A DNA stretch of 64,000 bases, taken from contig OY755236.1 in NCBI GenBank assembly GCA_963576725.1, positions 63,152,636-63,216,635 on the forward strand, given 5' to 3'. This document shows positions 53,455 to 62,142 of this stretch, in pieces. Position numbers and translations under genes: made by a program. This DNA comes from Azorinus chamasolen (Eukaryota; Mollusca; Bivalvia; Cardiida; Solecurtidae). How positions within the stretch are numbered: the stretch's first letter is position 1; each line of letters starts with the position of its first letter. Under the pieces are notes generated by a model. It did no database searches and had not been told where the DNA came from. It was given only the letters and a program-made list of their open reading frames with translations.

Positions 53455-53590
53455 GCCACCTAGCTCACATTTGCAAACAGCTTGGATCCAGATGAGGCGC
53501 CGGGTAACTCGGTATCTCATCCGGATCCAAACGGTTTGGCACACGATCAATGGGTTCTCAAAAACTATGTCCAAGCAGGATAAGGGTTAA
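53455..53590. mobile_element. P2 MITE
   Basis: CAAACAGCTTGGATCCAGATG and GGCGCCGGGTAACTCGGTATC to GCAGGATAAGGGTTAA. Confidence 0.75.
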
Positions 53591-53832
53591 CCCTTTCCCT
53601 CATATAAACTAGTTTCCACGCATTTGCAAACAGGGTAGATCCAGATCAAACGGCTCCTATATGAGCTGTCTGATTAGGGTTTGCTCTGTTTGCTAATGAA
53701 TTTATAATAGTCCTGTCTCTACAGTTTCTACCAATATCCAAACCATTCTGTCTACATTATAAAAAAAAACCGCTAATTGATATTCACAATGTCATAATTT
53801 CTTACATGAATACTGGACAGGGAAAGGGTTAA
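53587..53832. mobile_element. P1 MITE sharing the TTAA of P2
   Basis: TTAACCCTTTCCCTCATATAA to ACAGGGAAAGGGTTAA. The centre is GGCTCCTATATGAGC. Confidence 0.9.
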
Positions 53833-54036
53833 ATATTGTCAAACTGGCTGTTGTAGACATGGATCAGTAAATAAATATTAAAACAAATATGACAAAGCGA
53901 ATATATTTTCAGTCGTGTGAAAATGAACGTACTTTGTAACCATGGTGATTTGTCTGACTCTGTATGAATCAAAATACAATAAATAAAAGCCAAACCAGCT
54001 GTTTATTAGTACGTGTGAGTTTTATTAACATTTATT

Positions 54037-54221
54037 GTCGAACTTCGATATCTCGAACTCGGATAACTTGAACTTCGGGATAACTCGAAGTAAAAGTTCG
54101 GTCCTTCCAAAATTTACTATATAGAAATTGTTTAGCTTGGAGATCGGATGTTTCGAACATCTGCTATCTCGAAGTTATTTGTATGAACCCTTGAAGTCGA
54201 TATATTGAAGTTCAACTATCT
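54037..54221. mobile_element. T-f element without central palindrome
   Basis: TGTCGAACTTCGATATCTCG to TCGATATATTGAAGTTCAACTA. The interior has several inverted ATCTCGAA/TTCGAGAT-like motifs but no GCTCC core. Confidence 0.6.
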
Positions 54222-54408
54222 ATGTACATGTATATACACATGTACATGTAATCTAACGAATATTGATGATCCTTATTATGATGCACGCTGGTCTATATTT
54301 ACACTTTTTAAAATGAATAATTGACCTTTGTCGTCTGCTGGTCACTTTTACGGCTGCTTCATGTTTAAGTGTGGAGCTTGTTCAATTTCTTTATAAAAAG
54401 ATAAACAG

Positions 54409-54895
54409 GTTCTGATTTCATATGATATCATAGACCCACTCCATGGCACTGAAGGGGTCCAGGTACTTATTTAGTTTTGGTTCTGATTTCATATGATATC
54501 ATAGACCCACTCCATGGCACTGAAGGGGTCCAGGTACTTATTTAGTTTTGGTTCTGATTTCATATGATATCATAGACCCATTCCATGGCACTGAAGGGGT
54601 CCAGGTACTTATTTAGTTTTGGTTCTGATTTCATATGATATCAAAGACCCACTCCATGGCACTGAAGGGGTCCAGGTACTTATTTAGTTTTGGTTCTGAT
54701 TTCATATGATATCATAGACCCACTCCATGGCACTGAAGGGGTCCAGGTACTTTTTTAGTTTTGGTTCTGATTTCATATGATATCATAGACCCACTCCATG
54801 GCACTGAAGGGGTCCAGGTACTTTTTTAGTTTTGGTTCTGATTTCATATGATATCATAGACCCACTCCATGGCACTGAAGGGGTCCAGGTACTTT
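54409..54895. repeat. 71-bp minisatellite, 7 copies
   Basis: The unit is GGTTCTGATTTCATATGATA plus TCATAGACCCACTCCATGGC plus the remainder to TATTTAGTTTT. It is nearly identical across copies, which suggests a recent expansion. Confidence 0.95.
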
Positions 54896-55009
54896 TTCTC
54901 ACTGGCTACCTTATTTAACACTTAAGTATTCGGACACCCAATCTCCCCACTCCATTCAACTCAATTTGGTACTTATTTGATAACATATTTGATGACATAT
55001 AGTAGTAAA

Positions 55010-55085
55010 TCTCATAGACCCTGATCAGACAGCACCATTCATGAGCAGTTTGATCTGGATCTGCTCTATTTGTCTAAGTGTGTCT
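55010..55085. mobile_element. P1 fragment
   Basis: ATAGACCCTGATCAGACAGC and GCAGTTTGATCTGGATCTGC form an arm pair. Confidence 0.5.
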
Positions 55086-55137
55086 GTCCGGCTACTTAGG
55101 GTAATTAAGGTAAGACCATTTATAACAGTTTATGTAA

Positions 55138-55551
55138 TTAACTCTTTGTCTGCTAAGCGCGACTTAGTTGAATTTGCAAACAGATTGGATCCAGACGAGA
55201 TGCCGAGTAACTCGGCATCTCTTCATGATCCAAGCCGATTGACACTCGGTCAATAGTTTCTTAAAAGCTTGAACAATTCGAAAATAAATGGAAATTGGAG
55301 AAACGCTTGAACAAGTTTTGGAAGTACAGTAGAACCTGTCTTAAGTGACCACTAAAACGTAGGTGGCTGCTTAATGCAGGTCAAAAGTAAATCAGAATAT
55401 AGGAGCTTTCTGTATTACTTTTGACATGCATTAAGCTACCACCTGCTTATATGCCCGCAATTATACATGTTTTATGGTCGCTTAAGACAGGTTCTACTGT
55501 AAGTGAAAACAGTTTAAGCAGACCTCATTTTAAAGCAGGCTAAGGGTTAAA
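55138..55551. mobile_element. P2 MITE interrupted by T-e
   Basis: TTAACTCTTTGTCTGCTAAG opens it. The centre GATGCCGAGTAACTCGGCATC is perfect. The right end GCAGGCTAAGGGTTAA lies beyond the inserted T-e. Confidence 0.8.
55327..55499. mobile_element. T-e MITE nested in P2
   Basis: CAGTAGAACCTGTCTTAAGTG to CTTAAGACAGGTTCTACTG, a perfect terminal inverted repeat with TA flanks. One arm of the core lost the GCTCC. Confidence 0.88.
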
Positions 55552-55557
55552 ATTATA

Positions 55558-55726
55558 CTGTAAAACTCTAATGTGACCACCAAAAAGATGTATAATTCTG
55601 GGTCTTAAATGCAGGTTGTAGCTACAGGAGCTTTCTGCATAACTTTCGACCTGCATTAAGCAACCACCTGTTTTTAAAGACATTTATTTCCATTCATAAA
55701 GTGGTCGCATTAGAGGGGTTTTACTG
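55558..55726. mobile_element. T-d MITE next to exon 10
   Basis: CTGTAAAACTCTAATGTGACC to CGCATTAGAGGGGTTTTACTG. The left arm is deleted (GTTGTAGCTACAGGAGC). Its right end is 37 bp before the exon 10 acceptor AG. Confidence 0.82.
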
Positions 55727-55763
55727 TAGATTGTTACACCCATTTTGTACAACTGATTACCAG

Positions 55764-55862
55764 GGAGGATTCACGTGCATATATCTAGCGGCGCTTGGTG
55801 GCTTCACGGATATTGTCAAGGACTTGTTGAGAAGAGGAGCCAATATAGACCTAGTTAACAAG
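55764..55862 (+). CDS. Exon 10: ankyrin repeat 8
   Basis: The acceptor is ACTGATTACCAG and the donor GTCAGT at 55863. It encodes 33 residues (318-350). GGFTCIYLAALGGFTDIVKD then LLRRGANIDLVNK is a clear ankyrin repeat, with T-x-x-Y-L-A in place of T-A-L-H-L-A and a textbook R-G-A-N-I-D turn. The VNK end leads directly into the YGLSVIDIA of exon 11. A T-d MITE end lies just upstream of the acceptor. Confidence 0.94.
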
Positions 55863-55877
55863 GTCAGTATGATACAC

Positions 55878-56101
55878 TAACCCTTTACTCCATGAATATG
55901 CATGTAAGAAATTATTTTGTAATGACATATGTACACAGAACACATAGGTTTTTTTTACCAATGTAGAACTGTAGTCATATTTGTATTATTTCATAAGCAA
56001 ACACGGCTGACCCCGATCAGACGGCTTCTACAGGAGCCTTCTGATCTGGGTCTACTCCAAGGCGTGGGTAAATGGGCATATTAATGGAGTAAAGCGGTAA
56101 T
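55878..56101. mobile_element. P1 MITE
   Basis: TAACCCTTTACTCCATGAATA to GGAGTAAAGCGGTAA. The arms are GACGGCTTCTACAGGAGCCTTC. Confidence 0.75.
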
Positions 56102-56119
56102 AGGTACATCAAATTTCAA

Positions 56120-56238
56120 ATTAGTGTCAATAGACCCAATATCGTTCTGTAAGATAGTCGGCAGTGTAACACAGGGCGAAGCCTCAAGGACTTAATTTTT
56201 TATTAAAGTAAAGTCCTATTTAGAGAGATTTTACTGTG
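56120..56238. mobile_element. T-b MITE with core deleted
   Basis: AATAGACCCAATATCG, then GTAACACAGGGCGAAGCC, then AGTCCTATTTAGAGAGATTTTACTG. Confidence 0.5.
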
Positions 56239-56580
56239 TAAATACATGTAGTTACAAACGTATAATGTTAACCAATGTAACTGTTTAAACAGCCATTCAT
56301 TTATGATTGATAAGAGATTGCACGTCAATATAACATTACTCATTGTACACAATAGCACATATATGCAAATAGTAAAATCATGTGATTGTAGCTAATCTCA
56401 TGTTAAGAACTGCAATGTGACCGTGTCGTTTAAAGCCTGGTTTGGAAAAAGTACACAAACGTGCTAATTTAAAAATGCCTTAAATGAACCAGTATTACCG
56501 TTGATCAGATCCAAGATAAACTGATTAGCTATGAATAAATAGCATGTAAAACAATACTAGCAATAGATGACATTAGTGAC
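56239..56580. other. Intron stretch, nothing recognised
   Basis: There is no exon, MITE end or tandem repeat. Confidence 0.4.
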
Positions 56581-56589
56581 AAATGACTA

Positions 56590-56703
56590 ATGAATGACAC
56601 ATGTTGCAGACCTTGGGCAGAGGTTTCCTCGAGGAGACCTCTGACCCGGGTCTACACTGTTTGCAAATACTAGTACGCCCGTTTCTACGATTAAAGGGTT
56701 AAT
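56590..56703. mobile_element. P5-like element
   Basis: GGGCAGAGGTTTCCTCGAGGAGACCTCTGACCC palindrome at 56616-56648, ending TACGATTAAAGGGTTAA. Confidence 0.6.
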
Positions 56704-56825
56704 CATTAACCACTTATATAATTTATACATGTACATGTATATTATGAAACTGTCTCTCACACAAGTCCCTACAGATTCACACAGAAGCGTCTGGCTATCA
56801 ACTCTGTACATCATGGATTCATGTT

Positions 56826-57164
56826 TAACCCTTTTCGTATTGAACATTCATGTTTGACATGATAACAACATGACCATTTATGAGCTGATAACAGCATGAC
56901 CATTTATGAGCTGATAACAGCATGACCATTTATGAGCTGATAACAGCATGACCATTTTATGAGCTGATAACAACATGACCATTTATGAGCTGATAACAGC
57001 ATGCCCATTTATGAGCTGAATTTTTAAAGTGGCATATTTACACGTGCTTGTTTGATTTTGGAAGAAACATAAGTTCATAAGTAAACAGAGTAGACCCTGA
57101 TCAGACCTGAGTCTATTCTGTTCACTAAGGCATGGAACAGTGTTTATATGACGGAAAGGGTTGG
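56826..57164. mobile_element. P1 MITE with an internal 26-bp tandem expansion
   Basis: TTAACCCTTTTCGTATTGAAC to GACGGAAAGGGTTGG. The segment AGCATGACCATTTATGAGCTGATAAC (56859-57018) repeats six times. It derives from the P1 motif CATCATGAATATTTATTAGCTG. Confidence 0.85.
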
Positions 57165-57165
57165 C

Positions 57166-57384
57166 ACCCTTGCAAAAAATGAGGATCCAGATCAAACAGC
57201 TCTTATATGAGTATCCTGAGTAGGGTCTGTTCTGTTTGCTTTAATATGGGGTTTGATATTATGCTTCTTCAGTTTCTGCCATGGCCAAAATTTGCCGCGT
57301 TTATGTGCCATTATAAAAATATGTTCTTATTGATATTTATTATGTCATTATTTCTCACATGAATATTCATGGAGTTAAGGGTAC
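57166..57384. mobile_element. P1 MITE
   Basis: GATCCAGATCAAACAGCTCTTATATGAG, then GCCATGGCCAAAATTTGCC, ending GGAGTTAAGGGTA. Confidence 0.7.
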
Positions 57385-57526
57385 GAATCCACCATTTCTT
57401 TATTGCACATTATTATATAATCATACCATAAATTGCTCCAGGTATTATTTTGAAATGACATTATTTTAGGATATACGAGTGAGGTACATTTGTCTAATGG
57501 AGAGTTTTCTTTTTCTTTTTTTCCAG

Positions 57527-57715
57527 TACGGACTATCTGTAATTGACATCGCAACGGAAATGGGACACATAGACACATTAAGTGCTTTACAAGAGTTTGA
57601 TATAGCAAACCCAGACAGACCAACCAAGAATGGAAATTACATACCTGCTCAAGATGGTGACACTAATCTAGAGCAGGACGACGACGCGAAGAAGCAAGGT
57701 TGTTGTGCATTTTGA
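57527..57715 (+). CDS. Exon 11: ankyrin repeat 9, acidic tail and CaaX box; stop at 57713-57715
   Basis: The acceptor is TTTTTTTCCAG. It encodes residues 351-412 and a TGA. YGLSVIDIATEMGHIDTLSAL is a C-capping ankyrin repeat. A polar, acidic tail follows (GDTNLEQDDDAKKQG), and the protein ends CCAF. In CaaX proteins the Cys four from the end is prenylated; X = Phe is accepted by geranylgeranyl- and farnesyltransferases, and the neighbouring Cys could be palmitoylated. This suggests membrane attachment but rests on the motif only. The frame extends upstream of 57527, but those codons are intron. Confidence 0.93.
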   Translation, partial: YGLSVIDIATEMGHIDTLSALQEFDIANPDRPTKNGNYIPAQDGDTNLEQDDDAKKQGCCAF

Positions 57716-57741
57716 CCATGTTCACGCCCATTGACAATTCA

Positions 57742-57895
57742 GCCTGTACCTGATAGAGACGCCTTCTGACACATTTAGTAACAGTGTAGACCCATAGGAG
57801 TCGTTTGATCAGGGTCTGCTCAGTGTGCTTTTGAAATAATATAGATCTGAATCTACAGCTTTTACTGTGAGAAAACAATTCTAATGTTCGTAACT
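57742..57895. mobile_element. P1 MITE, truncated
   Basis: CCTGTACCTGATAGAGACGCC and GTAGACCCATAGGAGTCG. It lies in the presumed 3' UTR. Confidence 0.6.
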
Positions 57896-57903
57896 GCCGT
57901 TAC

Positions 57904-58065
57904 AGTAGAAGCTGTAATAAGCAGACACCAAAAAGAGGTCTAATTATGGATATGTAAGGCAGATGGTAACTTAATGCAAAAGTAATGCAGAAATATCCTG
58001 CATTGCCTTTGGCCTGCATTAAGCAACCACCTGCTTTTTTAAGACTCCTGTGTTCAATCAATGAA
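57904..58065. mobile_element. T-d MITE, decayed
   Basis: CAGTAGAAGCTGTAATAAGC, GCAAAAGTAATGCAGAAATATCC, and a right arm GCATTAAGCAACCACCTGC. The terminal repeat at the right is lost. Confidence 0.65.
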
Positions 58066-58295
58066 TGGAACCCATTCTCTCCTACTGACGCCTTATTGCG
58101 CCAATGTAAAAGTCACTTCTTGAAACCACTGTGATAAACAGAGCATTTGCTCCATAGGAGCAAATGCTCTATTTATCACAATGGTTTCAATACTACACAA
58201 TTCTAAAAATGTTCCCTTTCTCTAGTAAATGCTCCTTTTCGGTAGATTTATTAAAGAGGTTGGGTCTAAAAATAGTCTAGGAGAGAATGAGTTAA
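58066..58295. mobile_element. P3 MITE, near intact
   Basis: ACCCATTCTCTCCTACTGACG to GAGAGAATGAGTTAA. The centre GCATTTGCTCCATAGGAGC lacks one base of the usual 12-mer. Confidence 0.88.
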
Positions 58296-58540
58296 GACAT
58301 GTTATACTGTATACAAATTTGTCAGCTAATCAATATTCATTCATGATTTCTTACATGAATATTTATCAGGTAAAGGATTAAGTGTCATGCATTTGCACGC
58401 TCTTGCTCCTTCTAAGATCTCATCATCTCGAGGGCTTATCGCCAAACTATTACAGCTAGAGTCTATGACGTCATAATTTACAAGCAGACATAATCCAAGG
58501 GCTGGTCTTATGAAAGATCGCACGAACAAACTTATTAGTA

Positions 58541-58779
58541 TGAACCCTTTCCCTGTTCATAATTCATGTAAGAAATAATGACAACGTGCATATTAATTAA
58601 CTGAATTTGTTATATGTGCATAGGATGTTTTGGCTCAGGCTGAAACTGTAGAGTCATATCTATATTATACCATAAGCAAACACAGCAGATCCTGACCAGA
58701 CGGTTCATATAGGAGATGTCTGATCTGGGCCTACTCTGTTAAGAAATACTTAAAAATACGTTTATATGAAGGAAAGGTC
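58541..58779. mobile_element. P1 MITE
   Basis: TGAACCCTTTCCCTGTTCATA to TATGAAGGAAAGG. The centre is GACGGTTCATATAGGAGATGTC. Confidence 0.75.
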
Positions 58780-58838
58780 TACTGTACGACAATCGCTACT
58801 GTTGGGAGAGCCGAAATGATCTAAAATTCCAGTATGCA

Positions 58839-59205
58839 ACAACAAAGGCTAACTTCGTACAACATAAAGTACAACAAAGGCTAACTTCGTACAACATAAA
58901 GTACAACAAAGGCTAACTTCGTACAACTTTTATAAAGTACAACAAAGGCTAACTTCGTGCAACATAAAATACAACAAAGGCTAACTTCGTACAACATGAA
59001 GTACAACAAAGGCTAACTTCGTACAACATAAAATACAACAAAGGCTAACGTCGTACAACATAAAATACAACAAAGGCTAACTTCGTACAACTTTTATAAA
59101 GTACAACAAAGGCTAACTTCGTGCAACATAAAATACAACAAAGGCTAACTTCGTACAACATAAAATACAACAAAGGCTAACGTCGTACAACATAAAACAT
59201 GCTAG
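58839..59205. repeat. Minisatellite, 29-31 bp unit, about 12 copies
   Basis: The unit is ACAACAAAGGCTAACTTCGT plus ACAACATAAAGT. Two copies carry an extra TTTTAT, 150-180 bp apart, which indicates that a block of several units was duplicated as one. Confidence 0.93.
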
Positions 59206-59465
59206 GTTTTAACATACAATTATCACAACTCCCAGCTGCGATCGTTGTTTGTTAGTACTTACGATATTTAGTAAGACGAGCCCTTTGGGTAACTCTTGGT
59301 CTTTTGGGGTTACAATTGCTTGATTCTCTGGATGTATGTGCTTAGCAGGCAAGTGGGTTGATGCTGAAGGAAAATCTTTGTTTTCCATATACATGAATAT
59401 GTTACATAACAGACTTCCAGAGGTCCAGCTGAGATGCATGAACTAAACATTTACAAGAAAGACTT
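59206..59465. other. Flank sequence, doubtful minus-strand frame
   Basis: The minus-strand open frame 59439-59209 has a mixed, protein-like composition but no domain or splice partner that I can recognise. Confidence 0.3.
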
Positions 59466-59469
59466 CTTT

Positions 59470-59640
59470 GTTTCTCCATCAAACCCTATACTGTGACCAC
59501 TCTTTAGAATCGTCTCGAAGGTCACAGTGGTCATAGTATAGGGTTTGATGGAGAAATGACGGTTTTAGTATTTGAGTACGCACCTTTATCTGTAGCTATG
59601 GGCTTCATCTTTATACAACTGCATGGACAGTCTTTATAGT
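59470..59640. repeat. Fold-back copy of the 10375 dispersed repeat
   Basis: TTTCTCCATCAAACCCTATAC is inverted at GTATAGGGTTTGATGGAGAAA (59468-59556). AGTATTTGAGTACGCACC follows, as near 10684. Confidence 0.8.
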
Positions 59641-59702
59641 TATCATAAGTGTAGCGTTACTTTACAGTATATTTTCTCAAAACCTTGATCGAAACGGAAG
59701 TA

Positions 59703-59908
59703 CAGTAAAAACCTCTCTATAACGGCCACTAAATTATGTTAATTGGTTGGTATATTAGGGCAGGTGGCTGCTTAAAGCAATGTGAAAGTAAAACAGAACG
59801 CTCCTATAGGAGCGTTCTGTTTTACTTTCACCTTGCTTTAAGCAACCACATGCCTTTAACACAAAATACTTTATGTAATTAAGTGACCGTTATAGAGAGG
59901 TTTTACTG
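59703..59908. mobile_element. T-a MITE, intact
   Basis: Both ends are complete with TA flanks. The centre is CTCCTATAGGAG at 59801-59812. The left arm has CAATG for CAAGG. Confidence 0.92.
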
Positions 59909-59999
59909 TAGTCAATAGGACACCATATCCAATTTGAACAGTGATTTTAGGAATAGGGTTAATAAGTAATAACATTGTTGTCCGTATCGGGGTTTCGCC

Positions 60000-60495
60000 C
60001 ATTCCCTCATAATGACGTCTTTTGACGCCTCTTCATAAGTCACTTTTTAAGTCTATGCTCCATAGGAGTATAAGACATTATATGTTTGAGTGAGACTATC
60101 TATAACATTTATTATGGGGTAAACAGCGATATATATTTAAATACCAATGTGACCGTTTATATTTATCCAATTCCTCATATTGACGCCTGATGACGCCTCT
60201 GTAAAAATCACTTTTTTGAAACCATTGTGATAAATAGAGCATTTGCTCCATAGGTGGTAATTCTCTATTATCGCAATGTTTTCAAAGGTACACAATTCTA
60301 AGATTTTCTCTTTTTTAGTAAATACTCCATTTCAGTAGATTTATTCAAAGAGGTTAGGTCAAAGAATAAAATTCTCTATTATCGCAATGTTTTCAAAGGT
60401 ACAAATTCTAAGATTTTCTCTTTTTTAGTAAATACTCCATTTCAGTAGATTTATTCAAAGAGATTAGGTCTAAGAATAACCTATGAAGAATTGGG
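60000..60495. mobile_element. Two P3 copies, second with 105-bp duplication
   Basis: The first is short (GTCTATGCTCCATAGGAGTATAAGAC). In the second, AATTCTCTATTATCGCAATG through GATTTATTCAAAGAG occurs at 60261-60352 and again at 60369-60460. Confidence 0.75.
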
Positions 60496-60524
60496 TAGAA
60501 GCAGACATTTTCATTGTCTTTCAA

Positions 60525-61025
60525 AGACACCGATAGAGTGTGAACCATTTGTATTCTGACAACACACCGGTAGAGTGTGAACCAGTTTATATTCTGACAA
60601 TACACCGGTGGAGTGTGAACCATTTTGTATTCTTACAAGACACTGGTAGGGTGTGAACCACTTTGTATTCTTACAAGACACCGGTAGAGTGTGAACCACT
60701 TTGTATTCTGACAAGACACTGGTAGGGTGTGAACCACTTTGTATTCTTACAAGACACTGGTAGGGTGTGAACCACTTTGTATTCTGACAAGACACTGGTA
60801 GGGTGTGAACCACTTTGTATTCTTACAAGACACTGGTAGGGTGTGAACCACTTTGTATTCTGACAAGACACTGGTAGGGTGTGAACCACTTTGTATTCTG
60901 ACAAGACACTGGTAGGGTGTGAACCACTTTGTATTCTTACAAGACACTGGTAGGGTGTGAACCACTTTGTATTCTTACAAGACACCGGTAGAGTGTGAAC
61001 CACTTTGTATTCTGACAAGACACCG
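60525..61025. repeat. 38-bp minisatellite, about 13 copies
   Basis: The unit is GACACTGGTAGGGTGTGAAC plus CACTTTGTATTCTGACAA. The last seven or more copies are nearly identical. 38 is not a multiple of 3, so all minus frames stay open together; these are not genes. Confidence 0.95.
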
Positions 61026-61029
61026 GGTA

Positions 61030-61228
61030 ACTTGGCGCCTCTTCTCTTGTAGGAGCCGTCTGATCAGGGTCTGCTCTGTTTGCTTATGAAAAATGAAATT
61101 ATATATATCCGAGTCTACAGTTTCTACCAATACCAAACATCTTGTTCATATACCATTATAAGAATCAGCTAGTAAATATTCATGATTTAATGATTTCTTA
61201 AATGAATATTCATGAGGTAAAGGATTAA
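61030..61228. mobile_element. P1 MITE, left end lost in minisatellite
   Basis: TTGTAGGAGCCGTCTGATCAGG to TCATGAGGTAAAGGATTAA. Confidence 0.75.
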
Positions 61229-61259
61229 ACCGAAAAGATCCAATAAGTATACTAAGAGA

Positions 61260-61522
61260 TTAACCCTCGCTATTTAAAACTGGCCCCTCCTTTTCTGAAT
61301 ATTAAAAAATGTATCAAAATTTATCACTGAAAAAAATATATTTGTATCAGAAACAGCGCAGGCCCAGATAGGGCTATATAAAAAAAACTCAACTTTGCTT
61401 GATAATTTTAAATGACAAACACTGTAGACCAAGACCAGAAGGCTCTCCAGAAAACCTTTGATCTGGGTCTACACTGTTTGAGAGGGTTTCATATTCTCGG
61501 TACCTGCACATTAAGGGTTAAG
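61260..61522. mobile_element. P6 element
   Basis: TTAACCCTCGCTATTTAAAAC to CACATTAAGGGTTAA. The arm pair is AGACCAAGACCAGAAGGCTC with CTTTGATCTGGGTCTAC. Confidence 0.6.
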
Positions 61523-61679
61523 GGATTGGCGCTTTATTCCGTTGTGGGTTTTTTTGTATGAAGCTGTATGGTATGCATTAGCAGGTCGACATGTAACAGA
61601 CAATCAAGATTTTGGAAAACCCATACATAATAGCACGGCCATTATTCCTCTGAGTGCGGGACAAAAGTGTATACTGTCA

Positions 61680-61855
61680 TTTGCAAACAGTGTAGACCCA
61701 GATCAAAGGGTTCATGTGGGAGCTTTCTGGTCATGGTCTACAGTGTTTGCCATTTATCATTATCAAGCAGAGTCGAGCCTTTTATAGTGAATGCACTCTG
61801 CAGTTAAACCATGATGGGCCTTTCTATTTTGAAAATGTTCAGTCCTATTATGCGC
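61680..61855. mobile_element. P5 element, copy 3
   Basis: GCAAACAGTGTAGACCCAGATC, TCATGGTCTACAGTGTTTGCC and AAACCATGATGGGCC. Confidence 0.65.
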
Positions 61856-61866
61856 TACTACATATA

Positions 61867-62072
61867 CAGTAAAACTCCCCTCTAAACCGGACATGTAGTA
61901 GAGAAGAATTTTGATACTTTTAGGCAGGTTGCTGCTTATTGCAGGATGAAAGTCATGCAGAATTCTCCTCTAGGAGCTTTCTGTATGACTTTCATCCTGC
62001 ATTAAGCTGCCTCCTGTCTCCAAGACCGATATTTATACTAATTTTAACGTCTGGTTTAGAGAGGTTATACTG
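61867..62072. mobile_element. T-b MITE
   Basis: CAGTAAAACTCCCCTCTAAACCGG to CTGGTTTAGAGAGGTTATACTG. The centre is CTCCTCTAGGAG. Confidence 0.88.
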
Positions 62073-62142
62073 TTCATATATCTCGTATAAAATACCCACC
62101 AATTAAACATTTACTAACATTTTAATTCCCAAATATGTCCAT

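Larger units (their letters stand above)
1664..57715 (+). other. Ankyrin-repeat gene, 11 recognised exons, about 412-residue product with CaaX end
   Basis: Joining 1664-1729, 3741-3851, 13037-13135, 29880-29978, 33032-33130, 34373-34504, 45695-45832, 49362-49469, 51093-51191, 55764-55862 and 57527-57715 gives one open frame ending in TGA. Every intron begins GT, ends AG and is phase 0. Six exons encode exactly 33 residues, the length of one ankyrin repeat, and carry versions of the G-x-TALHLA and VVxLLLxxGA motifs. Ankyrin repeats are protein-binding scaffolds; no enzymatic domain is visible. The product has two repeat blocks (five and four) separated by a helical linker. It ends CCAF, which suggests prenylation and a membrane-bound scaffold. 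This is inference, and I cannot name an orthologue. The 56-kb span for about 1.2 kb of coding sequence comes from repeat-filled introns. Upstream untranslated exons are probably outside the window. Confidence 0.85.

Noticed and set aside
59209..59439. 76-codon minus-strand frame as a downstream gene
   Set aside because: No domain, no splice signals examined fit, and it lies between two repeats. It is kept only as a note.
60408..61018. Several long minus-strand frames with repeated residues
   Set aside because: They are translations of a 38-bp minisatellite in three frames, with no start context or non-repeat part.
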